Assembly: GCA_016936535.1 (NCBI GenBank)
Contig: JAFGXP010000017.1
Span: 62,001-126,000, forward strand
DNA length: 64,000 bases
Direction of reading: 5' to 3'
Source of the DNA: Thiotrichales bacterium
GTDB taxonomy: Bacteria; Pseudomonadota; Gammaproteobacteria; Thiomicrospirales; Thiomicrospiraceae
The position numbers and the translations under genes were made by a program. Under the pieces are notes generated by a model that had not been told where the DNA came from, ran no database searches, and saw only the letters and a program-made list of their open reading frames with translations. Below are positions 35,385 to 44,783 of the stretch, piece after piece; position 1 is the stretch's first letter, and the number at the start of each line of letters is the position of its first letter.

Positions 35385-35405
35385 CCCCGCCCCAAAAGCG
35401 GGGCG
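35385..35405. terminator. GC-rich hairpin between convergent gshB and ilvA
   Basis: CCCCGC, CCCAAAA, GCGGGG can pair, with an alternative register CGCCCC/GGGGCG. It sits in the 62-bp convergent gap. There is no T run, so it may be a weak terminator or an RNA 3'-end protector. Confidence 0.5.
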
Positions 35406-35425
35406 ACGGTCTCAATCTCTTGCGT

Positions 35426-36961
35426 TTAACGCTGCACGGAAAAGGGTTTTAAAAACAGTTTATAACCTGGGTTTTCGCTTTCATTTTCATAGGGATAGCC
35501 TAAGTTTTTTAGATAAACTTCAAACTCCCGCTGCTGCTGCAATGGCACCTGAATCCCCACCAATACTCGGCCATAGGCCGCACCATGATTGCGATAATGA
35601 AACAAGCTGATATTCCACTCTTCGCTCATCAGGGTTAAAAAATTCAACAAGGCTCCAGGTCGTTCTGGAAATTCAAATCGGTACAGCAGTTCATCGTCTA
35701 AACCGTTGGCATGTCCACCAACCATATGCCGCAAATGCAGTTTGGCCATCTCATTATCGGTCATGTCTTCCACCCAATAATGCTGAGCGCGCAACTCCTG
35801 CACAATCGCCTCTCGCTCTGCGCGCCCCCCTTCTGTGCGCACCCCGACAAACACCACCGCATGCTGATCATTGGCATAGCGATAATTAAATTCGGTAATC
35901 GCACGCCGCCGTCCCAACAGCTCACAAAACTGTTTAAAACTGCCCGGGCGCTCATCAATGGTAACGGCAAAAATGGCTTCACGTTTTTCACCCAACTCCG
36001 TGCGCTCCGAAATATGTCTTAATCGGTCGAAATTCATATTGGCGCCCGAAACTATGCAGCCCAGTGCTAAACCACTGAAACTGTATTTTTCCACAAACCG
36101 TTTCATGCCAGCCACCGCCAAAGCACCGGCCGGTTCAGCAATGGCTCGCGTATCTTCAAAAATATCTTTCACCGCAGCACAAATTTCGTCGGTGCTCACG
36201 GTAACCATCTCATCCACACAGGTTTTCGCAATCAAAAAAGGCAATTCGCCCACTTGTGCCACCGCAACGCCATCGGCAAAGAGCCCAACTTGACTGAGCA
36301 CGACCCGTTCATTCTTCGCTAAGGCCTCGGTCATACAGGCCGCATCTTCGGGTTCTACACCAACGACTCGGGTTTTCGGCCAGACCTGTTTAATCACCGC
36401 CGCCACCCCAGCAATCAAACCGCCCCCTCCCACACAGACAAACACTACATCCAACGGGTTTGGATGCTGACGCAAGATTTCCAATGCAATGGTTCCTTGG
36501 CCGGCAATGACGTCTATGTCATCGTAGGGGTGAATAAAAGTCAGACCATTTTGCTGCATCAACTGCTTGGCGTGCTTTGCTGCCTCGTCAAACGAATCGC
36601 CAAACAACACAACCTTTCCGCCCAAACGCTCAACCGCTTTATATTTAATCGGCGGTGTTGTAGTCGGCATCACAATAATCGCCTCTACCCCTAATTTAGC
36701 CGCTGCCAAAGCCACGCCTTGCGCATGATTACCGGCCGACGCTGCAATGACTCCTTTGGCTTTCTGTTCGGGCGTTAGATTAACCATCCGATTGTAAGCA
36801 CCGCGCAATTTAAACGAAAACACCGGCTGTAAATCTTCGCGTTTAAGCCAAACTTGATTTTGAAAACGCTTACTCAACAGAGGCGCTAATTCCAGCGGCG
36901 TCTCTTGGGCAACGTCGTAAACGGGTGCCGTCAATACGCGGCGTAAAATCTGTTCGGGCAT
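35426..36961 (-). CDS. ilvA: Threonine ammonia-lyase, biosynthetic (IlvA)
   Basis: PLP enzyme converting threonine to 2-oxobutyrate, the first step of isoleucine synthesis. The catalytic domain (about 1-320) has the PLP lysine in VFSFKLRGAYN and the phosphate loop CVGGGGLIAG. Two ACT-like regulatory domains follow (about 335-410 and 430-500), as expected for the isoleucine-inhibited, 510-residue biosynthetic form. Confidence 0.95.
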   Translation of the reverse strand: MPEQILRRVLTAPVYDVAQETPLELAPLLSKRFQNQVWLKREDLQPVFSFKLRGAYNRMVNLTPEQKAKGVIAASAGNHAQGVALAAAKLGVEAIIVMPTTTPPIKYKAVERLGGKVVLFGDSFDEAAKHAKQLMQQNGLTFIHPYDDIDVIAGQGTIALEILRQHPNPLDVVFVCVGGGGLIAGVAAVIKQVWPKTRVVGVEPEDAACMTEALAKNERVVLSQVGLFADGVAVAQVGELPFLIAKTCVDEMVTVSTDEICAAVKDIFEDTRAIAEPAGALAVAGMKRFVEKYSFSGLALGCIVSGANMNFDRLRHISERTELGEKREAIFAVTIDERPGSFKQFCELLGRRRAITEFNYRYANDQHAVVFVGVRTEGGRAEREAIVQELRAQHYWVEDMTDNEMAKLHLRHMVGGHANGLDDELLYRFEFPERPGALLNFLTLMSEEWNISLFHYRNHGAAYGRVLVGIQVPLQQQREFEVYLKNLGYPYENESENPGYKLFLKPFSVQR

Positions 36962-37349
36962 GGCACCAATCCTACATTAAGCGAGTGCTGAGTACGTAAA
37001 AACACAGAGTCAGTTCACATGACTTCACCAAGAACATTAGCAAATGTGTTCTGCATTATCTTCGGCATAGACAAGTTCATGGATACACCAAAACCCAGCG
37101 CAACAAAGTTTGGCATTATACCACCGCCCTGCCTCTTGGTAGGATGGAGCGCAGAATTCAGGTATCCAAACTTTTGTAAGCTTTACGCTAGAGTTACGCC
37201 ACTTTCGACAGACTTCACCCGAAGTTTTGTCAGGTTTTCTACGCAAAAAAACCCTAAAATACACGCGGATTTTATGCTTATCCAATGCTAAAAAGACCCA
37301 TAAAAAAAATAAAAAAATTTTTCATTCGCAACGAGGATGCGTTCCTAAA
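36962..37349. promoter_or_regulatory. Intergenic region ahead of the copper-receptor gene
   Basis: About 390 bp without a supported gene between the divergent ilvA and copper-receptor genes. It contains AGAACA...TGTTCT (37030-37052). It also has a stem GACA-g-ACTTC accc GAAGT-tt-TGTC at 37207-37231, followed by an AT-rich tract (TAAAAT at 37255-37260 and a run of A/T at 37285-37320). The second repeat sits where an operator for the receptor gene could be. A copper- or iron-responsive role is inference. Confidence 0.4.
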
Positions 37350-39368
37350 ATGGCAAAATCAACTTTTCGTTTCACCCCGCTAACCCACGCCCTCGTGGCG
37401 CTATTCACGCTTCCAGCTGCGACCAATACTTTGGCAAACAGCACTGAAATTGAGGCAGTGACCGTGACAGCAACGTCGCCAGTCCCCGGCTCACCGAACC
37501 AGACACCGGTACCAGAGTTGCAAACGCAAAGCAACAGTGAAACCGGCACGGCACTGCGGCAAATTCCCGGGGTCGATGCGATTCGCATGGGTGGGCATGG
37601 TGTTGATTTATCCATTCGTGGTCAAAGCCTCTCGCAACTCAATATTTTGTTGGATGGCGCAAAAATCGAAGGCGGCTGCCCCAATCGAATGGACCCGCCT
37701 ACCGCCTATGCAGAACTCAGTAGTTATGATTCCATCACCGTGATTAAGGGCGTCGGTACCCTGACACAAGCCGCAGGTGGTACCGGTGGTACGGTCTTAT
37801 TCGAGCGCGCTGTGCCGACCTACCATCCTGAAAAACCCCTGTCTGGTATTATTCAACTTGGTGGCAGTGACAACGGTTTACAACACGATCTAAATGCACG
37901 CGTCCAAGCCGTTGGCGAAAAAGGTTTTATTGTTTTGCAAGGCTCCGAAAAACAAGCCGATAACTATCAGGACGGTAACGGCGATGAAGTGCGTTCCAGT
38001 TATGATAGTTGGCAAGGCCATGTCGATTTAGGCTGGACGCCGAGTGCCAATCACCTGCTCAAATTATCCTATGAGCAAAGCGTAATTGAAGACGCCCTGT
38101 TTCAAGGTGCCGGAATGGATTCGCCAGAATCAGACGGCCGCACCACCCGCTTGCAATACCGTGGTAAAAACCTAACGGATGGACTGGATGCGCTTGAGCT
38201 AGATGTTTATCACTCTGAAGTTGATCATCTTATGGACAACTACTCGCTGCGCCCTCTGAATCCAAATGCAATGAAAATGCTAAACCAAACGGAAGTCAGC
38301 ACCGATGGTCTCAAACTCAAGTTGCGCTCAAACCTAGGGAACACAGCTCTCGAGTACGGCTTGCAGAGTGAAATTATTCAAAAAGTTGCCGATTTAAAAA
38401 ATGGCCAAAACAAAATCGTTTGGCAGATGTGGCCAGAGGTAAAAACCCAAACCAACAGCGTGTTTGCCGAAGCCACCACGCAGCTCAATACAACTCAAAA
38501 ATGGATTTATGGTCTGCGCTACGATCGTTTCACCGCCAAAGCGGACTCTGCGGATCAAAGCAGTGAGACGGGCAACCCGCCACCGGCACAAGTTTATCAA
38601 TCGGTTTATGGCGTGACTCAAACGGATAACCAAGCCAATAAACTCAGCGCCCTTCTCCGCTATGAACAACAGCTCAATGACCATACCGAATTTTTTGCTG
38701 GCATCTCACGGGCTTATCGCTTTGCCGATGCGACGGAACTCTACATCATTAAGGGCAGCAGTTGGACAGGAAACCCTGGTTTAAAACCTGAAGCGCACAA
38801 TCAAGTCGATGTTGGCCTAGCACAATCGTTTCGTGATTTCAGTTGGCAGGCTTCAGCTTATTACGACCGAGTGGATGACTATATCTTGAGTTATCTACAG
38901 GGAAGCAACCAACGTTATGAAAATGTCGATGCCGAACTCTACGGAATCGAATTGAATGCCGAATATCAACTGCTCCCAAATCTAAAAACTGGTTTTAACA
39001 GCCACTTAGCCTATGGAAGTAACCGCACCGACAATCGCTTTTTGGCGAATATGACCCCTTTAAGCGGACAATGGTTTACCCAATATCAAAAGGGTGAAAC
39101 TCAAGCCGGCGCTCGTCTAAACTTTGCTCGCGCTCACAATAATGTGGACACCAATCAAAACGAAGTTGATACCGCTGGCTGGGCAACGCTTGATTTATAC
39201 AGCCAGTTTGGCTTGCACAAACAGGCTACCCTGCTGCTGGGAATCGATAATGTGTTCGATAAGGCCTATCAAAACGCCCTTAACCGAGTCGATCCCCTTA
39301 GCGGCAACCTGTATAAACTCAACGAACCCGGACGCACGGCTTGGGCAAAAGTCAAAGTCACTTTCTAG
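37350..39368 (+). CDS. TonB-dependent copper receptor (OprC/NosA type)
   Basis: Outer-membrane 22-stranded barrel that takes up copper using TonB energy. Signal peptide about 1-30 (ends NTLANS). The plug domain (about 35-170) contains TALRQIPGVDAIRMGGHG and the diagnostic GCPNRMDPPTAY, whose Cys and Met are conserved in the copper-receptor family. The barrel ends with RTAWAKVKVTF, a typical C-terminal aromatic. The track starts 41 codons upstream without family support; the ATG at 37350 precedes the signal peptide and gives 672 residues. SCO1 and PCuAC genes follow on the same strand. Confidence 0.88.
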   Translation: MAKSTFRFTPLTHALVALFTLPAATNTLANSTEIEAVTVTATSPVPGSPNQTPVPELQTQSNSETGTALRQIPGVDAIRMGGHGVDLSIRGQSLSQLNILLDGAKIEGGCPNRMDPPTAYAELSSYDSITVIKGVGTLTQAAGGTGGTVLFERAVPTYHPEKPLSGIIQLGGSDNGLQHDLNARVQAVGEKGFIVLQGSEKQADNYQDGNGDEVRSSYDSWQGHVDLGWTPSANHLLKLSYEQSVIEDALFQGAGMDSPESDGRTTRLQYRGKNLTDGLDALELDVYHSEVDHLMDNYSLRPLNPNAMKMLNQTEVSTDGLKLKLRSNLGNTALEYGLQSEIIQKVADLKNGQNKIVWQMWPEVKTQTNSVFAEATTQLNTTQKWIYGLRYDRFTAKADSADQSSETGNPPPAQVYQSVYGVTQTDNQANKLSALLRYEQQLNDHTEFFAGISRAYRFADATELYIIKGSSWTGNPGLKPEAHNQVDVGLAQSFRDFSWQASAYYDRVDDYILSYLQGSNQRYENVDAELYGIELNAEYQLLPNLKTGFNSHLAYGSNRTDNRFLANMTPLSGQWFTQYQKGETQAGARLNFARAHNNVDTNQNEVDTAGWATLDLYSQFGLHKQATLLLGIDNVFDKAYQNALNRVDPLSGNLYKLNEPGRTAWAKVKVTF

Positions 39369-39390
39369 AAAGAGTCTTCACTCCATCGCC

Positions 39391-39435
39391 CCTTACAATA
39401 ACCAAATGTTTATTTGCACATTTGACTTAGGGGCA
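39391..39435 (+). other. Long imperfect hairpin between copper receptor and SCO1 genes
   Basis: CCCCTTA...CAAATG, TTTATTTGCA, CATTTG...TTAGGGG forms nested complementary arms. It lies in the 97-bp gap after the receptor stop. It may partly terminate or process the transcript so that receptor and chaperone are made in different amounts. Confidence 0.4.
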
Positions 39436-39465
39436 TTTTCCTCGAACCGTTAAAGTGCTCTATTT

Positions 39466-40077
39466 ATGCGAAACTTCATGACCCCAAAACGAACTCTGGC
39501 GATTATTTTTCTTGGCATGCTGATTGGATTAGCATTCTTATTTGCCCCTCTCAATGCGCCGAACCAAACCGCACAACTGATCAGTCAGCAAGCACCTAAA
39601 GGCGGCGATTTCACTCTACAAGCTTACGATGGCGATCATCGCCTCAGTGACTACAAAGGCAAACTGGTTTTGGTTTACTTCGGCTACACCTACTGCCCAG
39701 ATATTTGCCCGACCAATCTCGGCAACCTCTCGGTCGCCTATCGCCAATTAACCCAGAAACAACGCGACCAGCTGCAAATTCTGTTTATTTCAGTAGACCC
39801 AGAACGCGACACACCTGAGCGGATGAAACAGTATGCCGACTACTTTGAAGCCAACGTGCTTGGGTTAACCGGTACCCCTGCTAACCTAAGCGAAATTTCA
39901 ATGCGCTACGGCGTGGTGTATCACAAGGTTGAAGACCCCAATAACGGGACCAACTACGCAGTAGATCACAGCGCCTTTACCTATGTGGTCGATGCCCAAG
40001 GTCAACTGCAAATGCAACTGCCACACGCCACCACCCCTGAACAATTTATTCAAACCATTCAACGCTATCTTAAGTAG
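39466..40077 (+). CDS. SCO1/SenC-family copper chaperone
   Basis: A 203-residue membrane-anchored thioredoxin-fold protein (anchor about 12-30). The copper-binding CPDIC is in YTYCPDICPTNL, and the distal His in AVDHSAFTYV. SCO proteins help build the CuA site of cytochrome c oxidase or related copper sites. A second ATG at 39478 (MTPKRTLAII) is a possible start. It is followed 21 bp later by the PCuAC gene. Confidence 0.9.
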   Translation: MRNFMTPKRTLAIIFLGMLIGLAFLFAPLNAPNQTAQLISQQAPKGGDFTLQAYDGDHRLSDYKGKLVLVYFGYTYCPDICPTNLGNLSVAYRQLTQKQRDQLQILFISVDPERDTPERMKQYADYFEANVLGLTGTPANLSEISMRYGVVYHKVEDPNNGTNYAVDHSAFTYVVDAQGQLQMQLPHATTPEQFIQTIQRYLK

Positions 40078-40098
40078 CATTTAATCAAGGATACTCCG

Positions 40099-40614
40099 AT
40101 GAAAAAGACCTTTACCGCCATGGCTTTCGCGCTCCTCAGCGCCATGGGCTCTCATGCCGCTTTGGCTTCGCAAGCCGAACAAATTGAAATCGAAAACCCG
40201 TTTGCGCGCGAAGTTCCGCCAATGGCACCGGCTTCTGCCAGCTTTATGCAATTAAATAATCTTTCTGACCAAGCGATTGATCTGGTGCAAGCCTACTCCG
40301 ATGCGGCACAGACCGTTGAATTGCATACCCATACCAACGACGGTGGTGTTATGCGGATGCGTAAGATTGAAAAGATTTCCATTCCTGCAAATGGGATGAC
40401 CGAGCTGAAACCCGGTGGCTTACACATTATGTTGATTAGCCCAACCAAACCCATCAAGGTCGGCGAAACCGTCGAGGTTGAACTCGAATTTGTCGATGGC
40501 AGTCGCAAATTGGTTGCCATGCCGGTGAAGTCCTTTAAAGGCATGAAAATGGGGATGACACCTGCCACCGAGCAGGGAAGCGGTCATCGCTGCGGCAGTG
40601 GCATGCAACCCTAA
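40099..40614 (+). CDS. Periplasmic copper chaperone PCuAC
   Basis: A 171-residue exported protein (signal peptide ends AALAS, about residue 24) of the PCu(A)C family, which passes Cu(I) to oxidases with or via SCO. The H/M-rich site VELHTHTNDGGVMRMRKI ... GGLHIML matches the family pattern H-x10-M-x21-H-x-M. A C-terminal tail adds further potential ligands (GHRCGSGM). AAGGA precedes the ATG. Part of an apparent copper uptake and delivery operon. Confidence 0.92.
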   Translation: MKKTFTAMAFALLSAMGSHAALASQAEQIEIENPFAREVPPMAPASASFMQLNNLSDQAIDLVQAYSDAAQTVELHTHTNDGGVMRMRKIEKISIPANGMTELKPGGLHIMLISPTKPIKVGETVEVELEFVDGSRKLVAMPVKSFKGMKMGMTPATEQGSGHRCGSGMQP

Positions 40615-40757
40615 ACGATAAAAGGCGCAGAACAATTTCCGTAAGTGTGACAGTATCTTGGTAATTGTCGATGCGCCCAATAAATAAGCCTTTACTGATA
40701 TTATTCACTTCATTAGAATTGCCAGGCTTAACTCTGCTTTCAATCAAGGAAATAACG

Positions 40758-41237
40758 ATGTCAACAAAACCCCTTATCAGCACCTTTTTTATTTTGGGCG
40801 TTTTGACAGCCAACAGCGCCTTGGCTGCAGAACAACCCCTGCTAAACCGCGATAGCCCATTAGCGGAGAAAAAGACTCTAGATTTGTGCGTTGAATATGC
40901 CAGCCTAGACTCTGATGAAGCGCGCCAAACTTACCTAAAAGAACTGGACTTACGTTCACAGCTCAGTGTGAAAGACCATGAGCTGGTGCCGCAGAAGAAA
41001 GTCGAAAACAGCATGACCGCCTGCGGCATGTATATGAGTAAAGGCAAACCCATGGCCGAGCAATCGCGACAAATTCGTCCGATGACCTTTAAAACCGTAC
41101 ACGTTTATGAAGATATGTATTTTGTTACGCAATCAGGCATGGTGGTTGGCAGCTACGTTCGCGAAGAAGGCGTTATGCCACCGGCGCTTTCGGTTGAAAT
41201 TCCAAAAGTAGAACCTTCTCCAACGCTTAAACCTTAA
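40758..41237 (+). CDS. Hypothetical exported protein next to copper genes
   Basis: A 159-residue protein (the track starts earlier; the ATG at 40758 has AAGGA upstream and a clear signal peptide ending NSALAAE). Mature protein about 135 residues, with two Cys (LDLCVEYASL and MTACGMYMSKGKPM) and a Met-rich middle. No family recognised. It lies 143 bp after PCuAC on the same strand, so a role with copper is suggested only by position and the Cys/Met content. Confidence 0.65.
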   Translation: MSTKPLISTFFILGVLTANSALAAEQPLLNRDSPLAEKKTLDLCVEYASLDSDEARQTYLKELDLRSQLSVKDHELVPQKKVENSMTACGMYMSKGKPMAEQSRQIRPMTFKTVHVYEDMYFVTQSGMVVGSYVREEGVMPPALSVEIPKVEPSPTLKP

Positions 41238-41400
41238 AGTGGGTAAGGATTCTGGGCGTTTCCACTGAACGCCCGACAAAAGTTCACCAAACCGGCTTGC
41301 CCTAGCCGAGCGCTATACATTAAAGAAGGTTTTCATTACAATGAAGGGATTTTTTAAAAATTGGCTTCTTAAGAAAACCGTTAAAACAGGATACTCAACC

Positions 41401-42066
41401 ATGACACAAGACGAGTTGAAATTACAAGTCGCGCAAGCGGCAATTGATTATGTGGTGGCCGACACCATCATTGGCGTAGGCACCGGTTCGACTGCAAACT
41501 TCTTTATTGATGAACTTGCAAAAATCAAAGGTAAAATCAAAGGTACGGTAGCCAGTTCAGAAGCCACCGCACAACGTCTTAAAGGGCACGGTATTCCTGT
41601 TTTTGATCTCAACAGCGTGGACGAAATTTCGGTTTATATTGACGGCGCGGATGAAGCCGATGCCGGTCTAAATTTAATTAAAGGCGGCGGCGGTGCACTG
41701 ACGCGTGAAAAAATCGTTTTAGCGGTTGCCAAAAAGTTTGTCTGTATTGCCGATGAAAGCAAAAAAGTAAAAGTACTAGGCAAGTTCCCACTGCCAATTG
41801 AGGTTATTCCAATGGCACGCAGCTATGTGGCCCGCGAAGTGGTCAAACGCTTTGGTGGAGAACCGGTATTGCGCGACGGCTTTACCACAGATAACGGCAA
41901 TGTGATTCTCGATATTCACGGCTTGCAAATTACAGATCCCGTGGCCATGGAAAACGAACTCAACAGCATTGTTGGCGTTGTGACCAATGGACTTTTTGCC
42001 GCACGAAATGCAGATGTCTTTTTGTGTGGAACGCATCAAGGGGTGCAAACCTTAACCGCGAAATAA
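41401..42066 (+). CDS. rpiA: Ribose-5-phosphate isomerase A
   Basis: Interconverts ribose-5-P and ribulose-5-P, needed for both the pentose phosphate pathway and, if present, the Calvin cycle. Motifs: [14 protein letters not shown], catalytic [24 protein letters not shown] and IADESKKV. 221 residues from the ATG at 41401, which has AGGA nine bases upstream; the track start at 41341 adds a poorly conserved 20-residue leader. Confidence 0.96.
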   Translation: MTQDELKLQVAQAAIDYVVADTIIGVGTGSTANFFIDELAKIKGKIKGTVASSEATAQRLKGHGIPVFDLNSVDEISVYIDGADEADAGLNLIKGGGGALTREKIVLAVAKKFVCIADESKKVKVLGKFPLPIEVIPMARSYVAREVVKRFGGEPVLRDGFTTDNGNVILDIHGLQITDPVAMENELNSIVGVVTNGLFAARNADVFLCGTHQGVQTLTAK

Positions 42067-42112
42067 GCGATTTTCACCCCCCTGTAATTCAGGCCCGATT
42101 AAGGAGTCACGC

Positions 42113-42619
42113 ATGCAGAACATTGGCAGTAAATTATTTGGTGGTTTAGTGGTCTTGCTTTTGGGCGCCTTGCTCTATGTTACGGTGTTTTCCGACGGCT
42201 TAGGTAAGGGCCCCGAAATCAAAATCACCAATACACAAGGCCAAGAGTTTGTGTTGAGCAAACCACAGAAACCAGTGTTGGTCAATTTTTGGGCAACCAC
42301 CTGTCCGGGCTGCATCGAGAAGATGCCAGCGCTTGCCAAAATGAAGCAAGAGTTAGGCGATCGTTTTGAATTGGTTGCGGTTTCTATGGAATATGACCCT
42401 CAAGCGCAGGTGCAAAAATTCATTCAAGCCAACCCCTATCCTTTTGTTTTTGTGATGGATCAGCAGGGCAAAATTGCAGAAGGTTTCGGTGAAGTGCTAC
42501 TGACACCGACTACCTTTTTAGTAGCTCCGAACGGCAAAATTGTTTACAAAAAAATTGGTGAAATGGACTTTAATCAGGTCTCAGATTTGATTCAAAAAAT
42601 GAGTCCGCAATTCCAATAG
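42113..42619 (+). CDS. TlpA/ResA-like membrane-anchored thioredoxin
   Basis: A 168-residue protein with an uncleaved-looking N-terminal anchor (about 8-28) and a periplasmic thioredoxin fold. The active site is CPGC in NFWATTCPGCIEKMPAL, and the cis-Pro segment LLTPTTFLVAPNGKIV is present. Likely a thiol-disulfide reductase. It is 46 bp after rpiA and followed by a strong terminator, so the two may be co-transcribed. Confidence 0.87.
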   Translation: MQNIGSKLFGGLVVLLLGALLYVTVFSDGLGKGPEIKITNTQGQEFVLSKPQKPVLVNFWATTCPGCIEKMPALAKMKQELGDRFELVAVSMEYDPQAQVQKFIQANPYPFVFVMDQQGKIAEGFGEVLLTPTTFLVAPNGKIVYKKIGEMDFNQVSDLIQKMSPQFQ

Positions 42620-42640
42620 AAGCGATTCTTAGCCGATTGC

Positions 42641-42668
42641 AAAGCCTCGATTCGAGGCTTTTTTATTA
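42641..42668 (+). terminator. Intrinsic terminator after the TlpA-like gene
   Basis: AAGCCTCG, short loop ATT, CGAGGCTT and TTTTATT. Strong GC stem with a T run, 20 bases after the stop. Confidence 0.92.
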
Positions 42669-42709
42669 TCTTTTTTTGTACACCCGCTTTCTGCCAGGAG
42701 CCAACTTTT

Positions 42710-43357
42710 ATGCAAAAGCACACCTTGCCGACGATTCAGGGGCTCTATGTCATTACCGACCCACTGCTTTGCCCTAATGAGCAGCTGCTGCCAAAGGTTG
42801 AAGCTGCGATTCTCGGCGGCGCTCAAGTGGTGCAATATCGCGACAAGACTCAAGGCTGGGCACAACAGCAAAAAATGGCGCAAGCACTGCGCCATCTGAC
42901 CCTTGAGCATGACGTCTGCTTCATTATTAACGACAACATAGCTCTCGCTGAAGCCGTGCAAGCCGATGGCGTTCATTTAGGTAAAGAAGATGGTGAACCT
43001 GCGCACGTCAGAGCGATTCTCGGCCCAGAAAAATGGATTGGCGTCTCTTGCTATAACAGCGTGCAACGTGCGTTAGCCATGCAACAAGCCGGGGCCAACT
43101 ATGTCGCCTTTGGTCGATTTTATCCATCGCAAACCAAACCCGATGCGCCCGCTGCCGATTTGCAAACACTGCATGATGCCAAGCGACTGCTGTCTTTACC
43201 CAAAGTTGCCATTGGCGGCATTACTGCCGAAAAAGCACCCGCTTTACGGCAAGCAGGAGCCGATTGTATCGCCGTTATCCATAGCGTTTTTCAACATGAG
43301 CATTTGCCAGACATTACCCAGGCATGCCAACAACTTCGTGCGTCATTTTCGTTATAA
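42710..43357 (+). CDS. thiE: Thiamine-phosphate synthase ThiE
   Basis: Joins the pyrimidine and thiazole halves of thiamine phosphate. TIM-barrel motifs GLYVITDP, VVQYRDKT, INDNIALAEAVQADGVHLGKED, GVSCYNSVQRA and the phosphate-binding AIGGITAEKAP are present. 215 residues. No TPP riboswitch is evident ahead of it. hemL follows 60 bp later on the same strand, a pairing often seen in gammaproteobacteria. Confidence 0.95.
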   Translation: MQKHTLPTIQGLYVITDPLLCPNEQLLPKVEAAILGGAQVVQYRDKTQGWAQQQKMAQALRHLTLEHDVCFIINDNIALAEAVQADGVHLGKEDGEPAHVRAILGPEKWIGVSCYNSVQRALAMQQAGANYVAFGRFYPSQTKPDAPAADLQTLHDAKRLLSLPKVAIGGITAEKAPALRQAGADCIAVIHSVFQHEHLPDITQACQQLRASFSL

Positions 43358-43417
43358 TGACGCCACAAAAAACCAGCCGTCGCCCTAAGTCACGGCCAAC
43401 CAGAGGAAGGAAACCTA

Positions 43418-44698
43418 ATGAGTAGATCACATGAGCTGTTTATTGCGGCGCAAAAACACATTCCAGGCGGCGTCAACTCCCCAGTCCGCGCATTTCGTGG
43501 CGTTGGCGGTGACCCTGTGTTTTTCAAATCGGCCAAGGGCGCTTACCTGACCGACGAAGACGACAAGCAGTACATTGATTATGTCGGCTCATGGGGCCCA
43601 GCCATCTTGGGGCACGCCCATCCACAAGTGATTAAGGCGGTGCAGGAAAAAGCCGAACACGGGCTGACCTTTGGTGCACCAACCCAAATTGAAACCACAA
43701 TGGCCGATTTAATCTGCCAACTGATTCCGTCAATCGAAATGGTGCGCATGGTCAGTTCAGGGACCGAAGCGACCATGACCGCGATTCGTTTAGCGCGGGG
43801 CTACACCGGTCGTGACAAAATTATCAAATTTGAAGGCTGCTACCATGGCCATTCGGATTCTTTACTGGTTAAAGCCGGATCGGGAGCCCTAACCTTAGGC
43901 GTTCCCTCTTCACCTGGCGTTCCAGCGGCTTTGGCCGAACAGACCCTAACACTGACCCACAACGACAGTGACGAAATACGTCGGGTTTTTAGCGAAATCG
44001 GTGATCAGATTGCCTGCATTATTGTCGAACCGGTTGCCGGAAACATGAACTGCATTCCTCCAGAGGCGGGTTTTTTACAAACGCTTCGCGCACTCTGTGA
44101 TGAATACGGCTCTGTTTTGATTTTTGATGAAGTAATGTGCGGATTCCGAGTTCACCTCCAGGGCGCACAAGGCTTGTATGGCGTACAACCTGACCTCACC
44201 ACCTACGGAAAAGTAATTGGTGGCGGAATGCCGGTGGGCGCTTTTGGCGGCAAAAAAGCGATCATGTCACACATTGCCCCACTCGGCCCGGTCTATCAGG
44301 CTGGCACACTTTCAGGCAATCCCATTGCCATGGCGGCAGGCTTAACCACCCTTGAGCTCCTGCAACAAGGTGACTTTTTTGCGACCTTAAACGCCAAAAC
44401 CGAAAAATTGGTTGAAGGACTGCAAACTGCAGCGGACGAAGCAGGGATTCCCTTTACCACCAACCAAGTAGGCGGCATGTTTGGCTTTTTCTTTACTGAA
44501 GAAAAAATGATTCGCCGCTTCGCCCAAGTGACCCGTTGCGACATGGAACGCTTTAAAAAGTTCTACCACGGCATGCTGGAGGAAGGGGTTTATCTGGCAC
44601 CTTCTGCCTATGAAGCTGGCTTCATCTCAATGGCGCACACCGATGAAGACATTCAGGCGACCATTGATGCGGCTGCTAAGGTCATGAAAACCTTATAA
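43418..44698 (+). CDS. hemL: Glutamate-1-semialdehyde 2,1-aminomutase HemL
   Basis: PLP enzyme forming 5-aminolevulinate for heme in the C5 pathway. It shows [30 protein letters not shown], the catalytic lysine in [18 protein letters not shown] and [10 protein letters not shown]. 426 residues as expected. GAGGAAGG precedes the ATG. Confidence 0.97.
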   Translation: MSRSHELFIAAQKHIPGGVNSPVRAFRGVGGDPVFFKSAKGAYLTDEDDKQYIDYVGSWGPAILGHAHPQVIKAVQEKAEHGLTFGAPTQIETTMADLICQLIPSIEMVRMVSSGTEATMTAIRLARGYTGRDKIIKFEGCYHGHSDSLLVKAGSGALTLGVPSSPGVPAALAEQTLTLTHNDSDEIRRVFSEIGDQIACIIVEPVAGNMNCIPPEAGFLQTLRALCDEYGSVLIFDEVMCGFRVHLQGAQGLYGVQPDLTTYGKVIGGGMPVGAFGGKKAIMSHIAPLGPVYQAGTLSGNPIAMAAGLTTLELLQQGDFFATLNAKTEKLVEGLQTAADEAGIPFTTNQVGGMFGFFFTEEKMIRRFAQVTRCDMERFKKFYHGMLEEGVYLAPSAYEAGFISMAHTDEDIQATIDAAAKVMKTL

Positions 44699-44721
44699 TT
44701 TCTCCTGTCTCTCTCATACCC

Positions 44722-44747
44722 GAAACCGCAAACCTTGTTGCGGTTTC
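44722..44747 (+). terminator. Intrinsic terminator-like hairpin after hemL
   Basis: GAAACCGCAA, short loop, TTGCGGTTTC: a perfect 10-bp stem 24 bases after the hemL stop. The T run is short, so efficiency is uncertain. It may serve the convergent hrpB gene too. Confidence 0.7.
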
Positions 44748-44783
44748 CTAAGTCACTTTCGTTTAAAACGTTTCTGATTGGCT

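Noticed and set aside
42620-42709. TPP riboswitch before thiE
   Set aside because: The short gap is taken up by an intrinsic terminator, and no CUGAGA-type thi-box core is visible.
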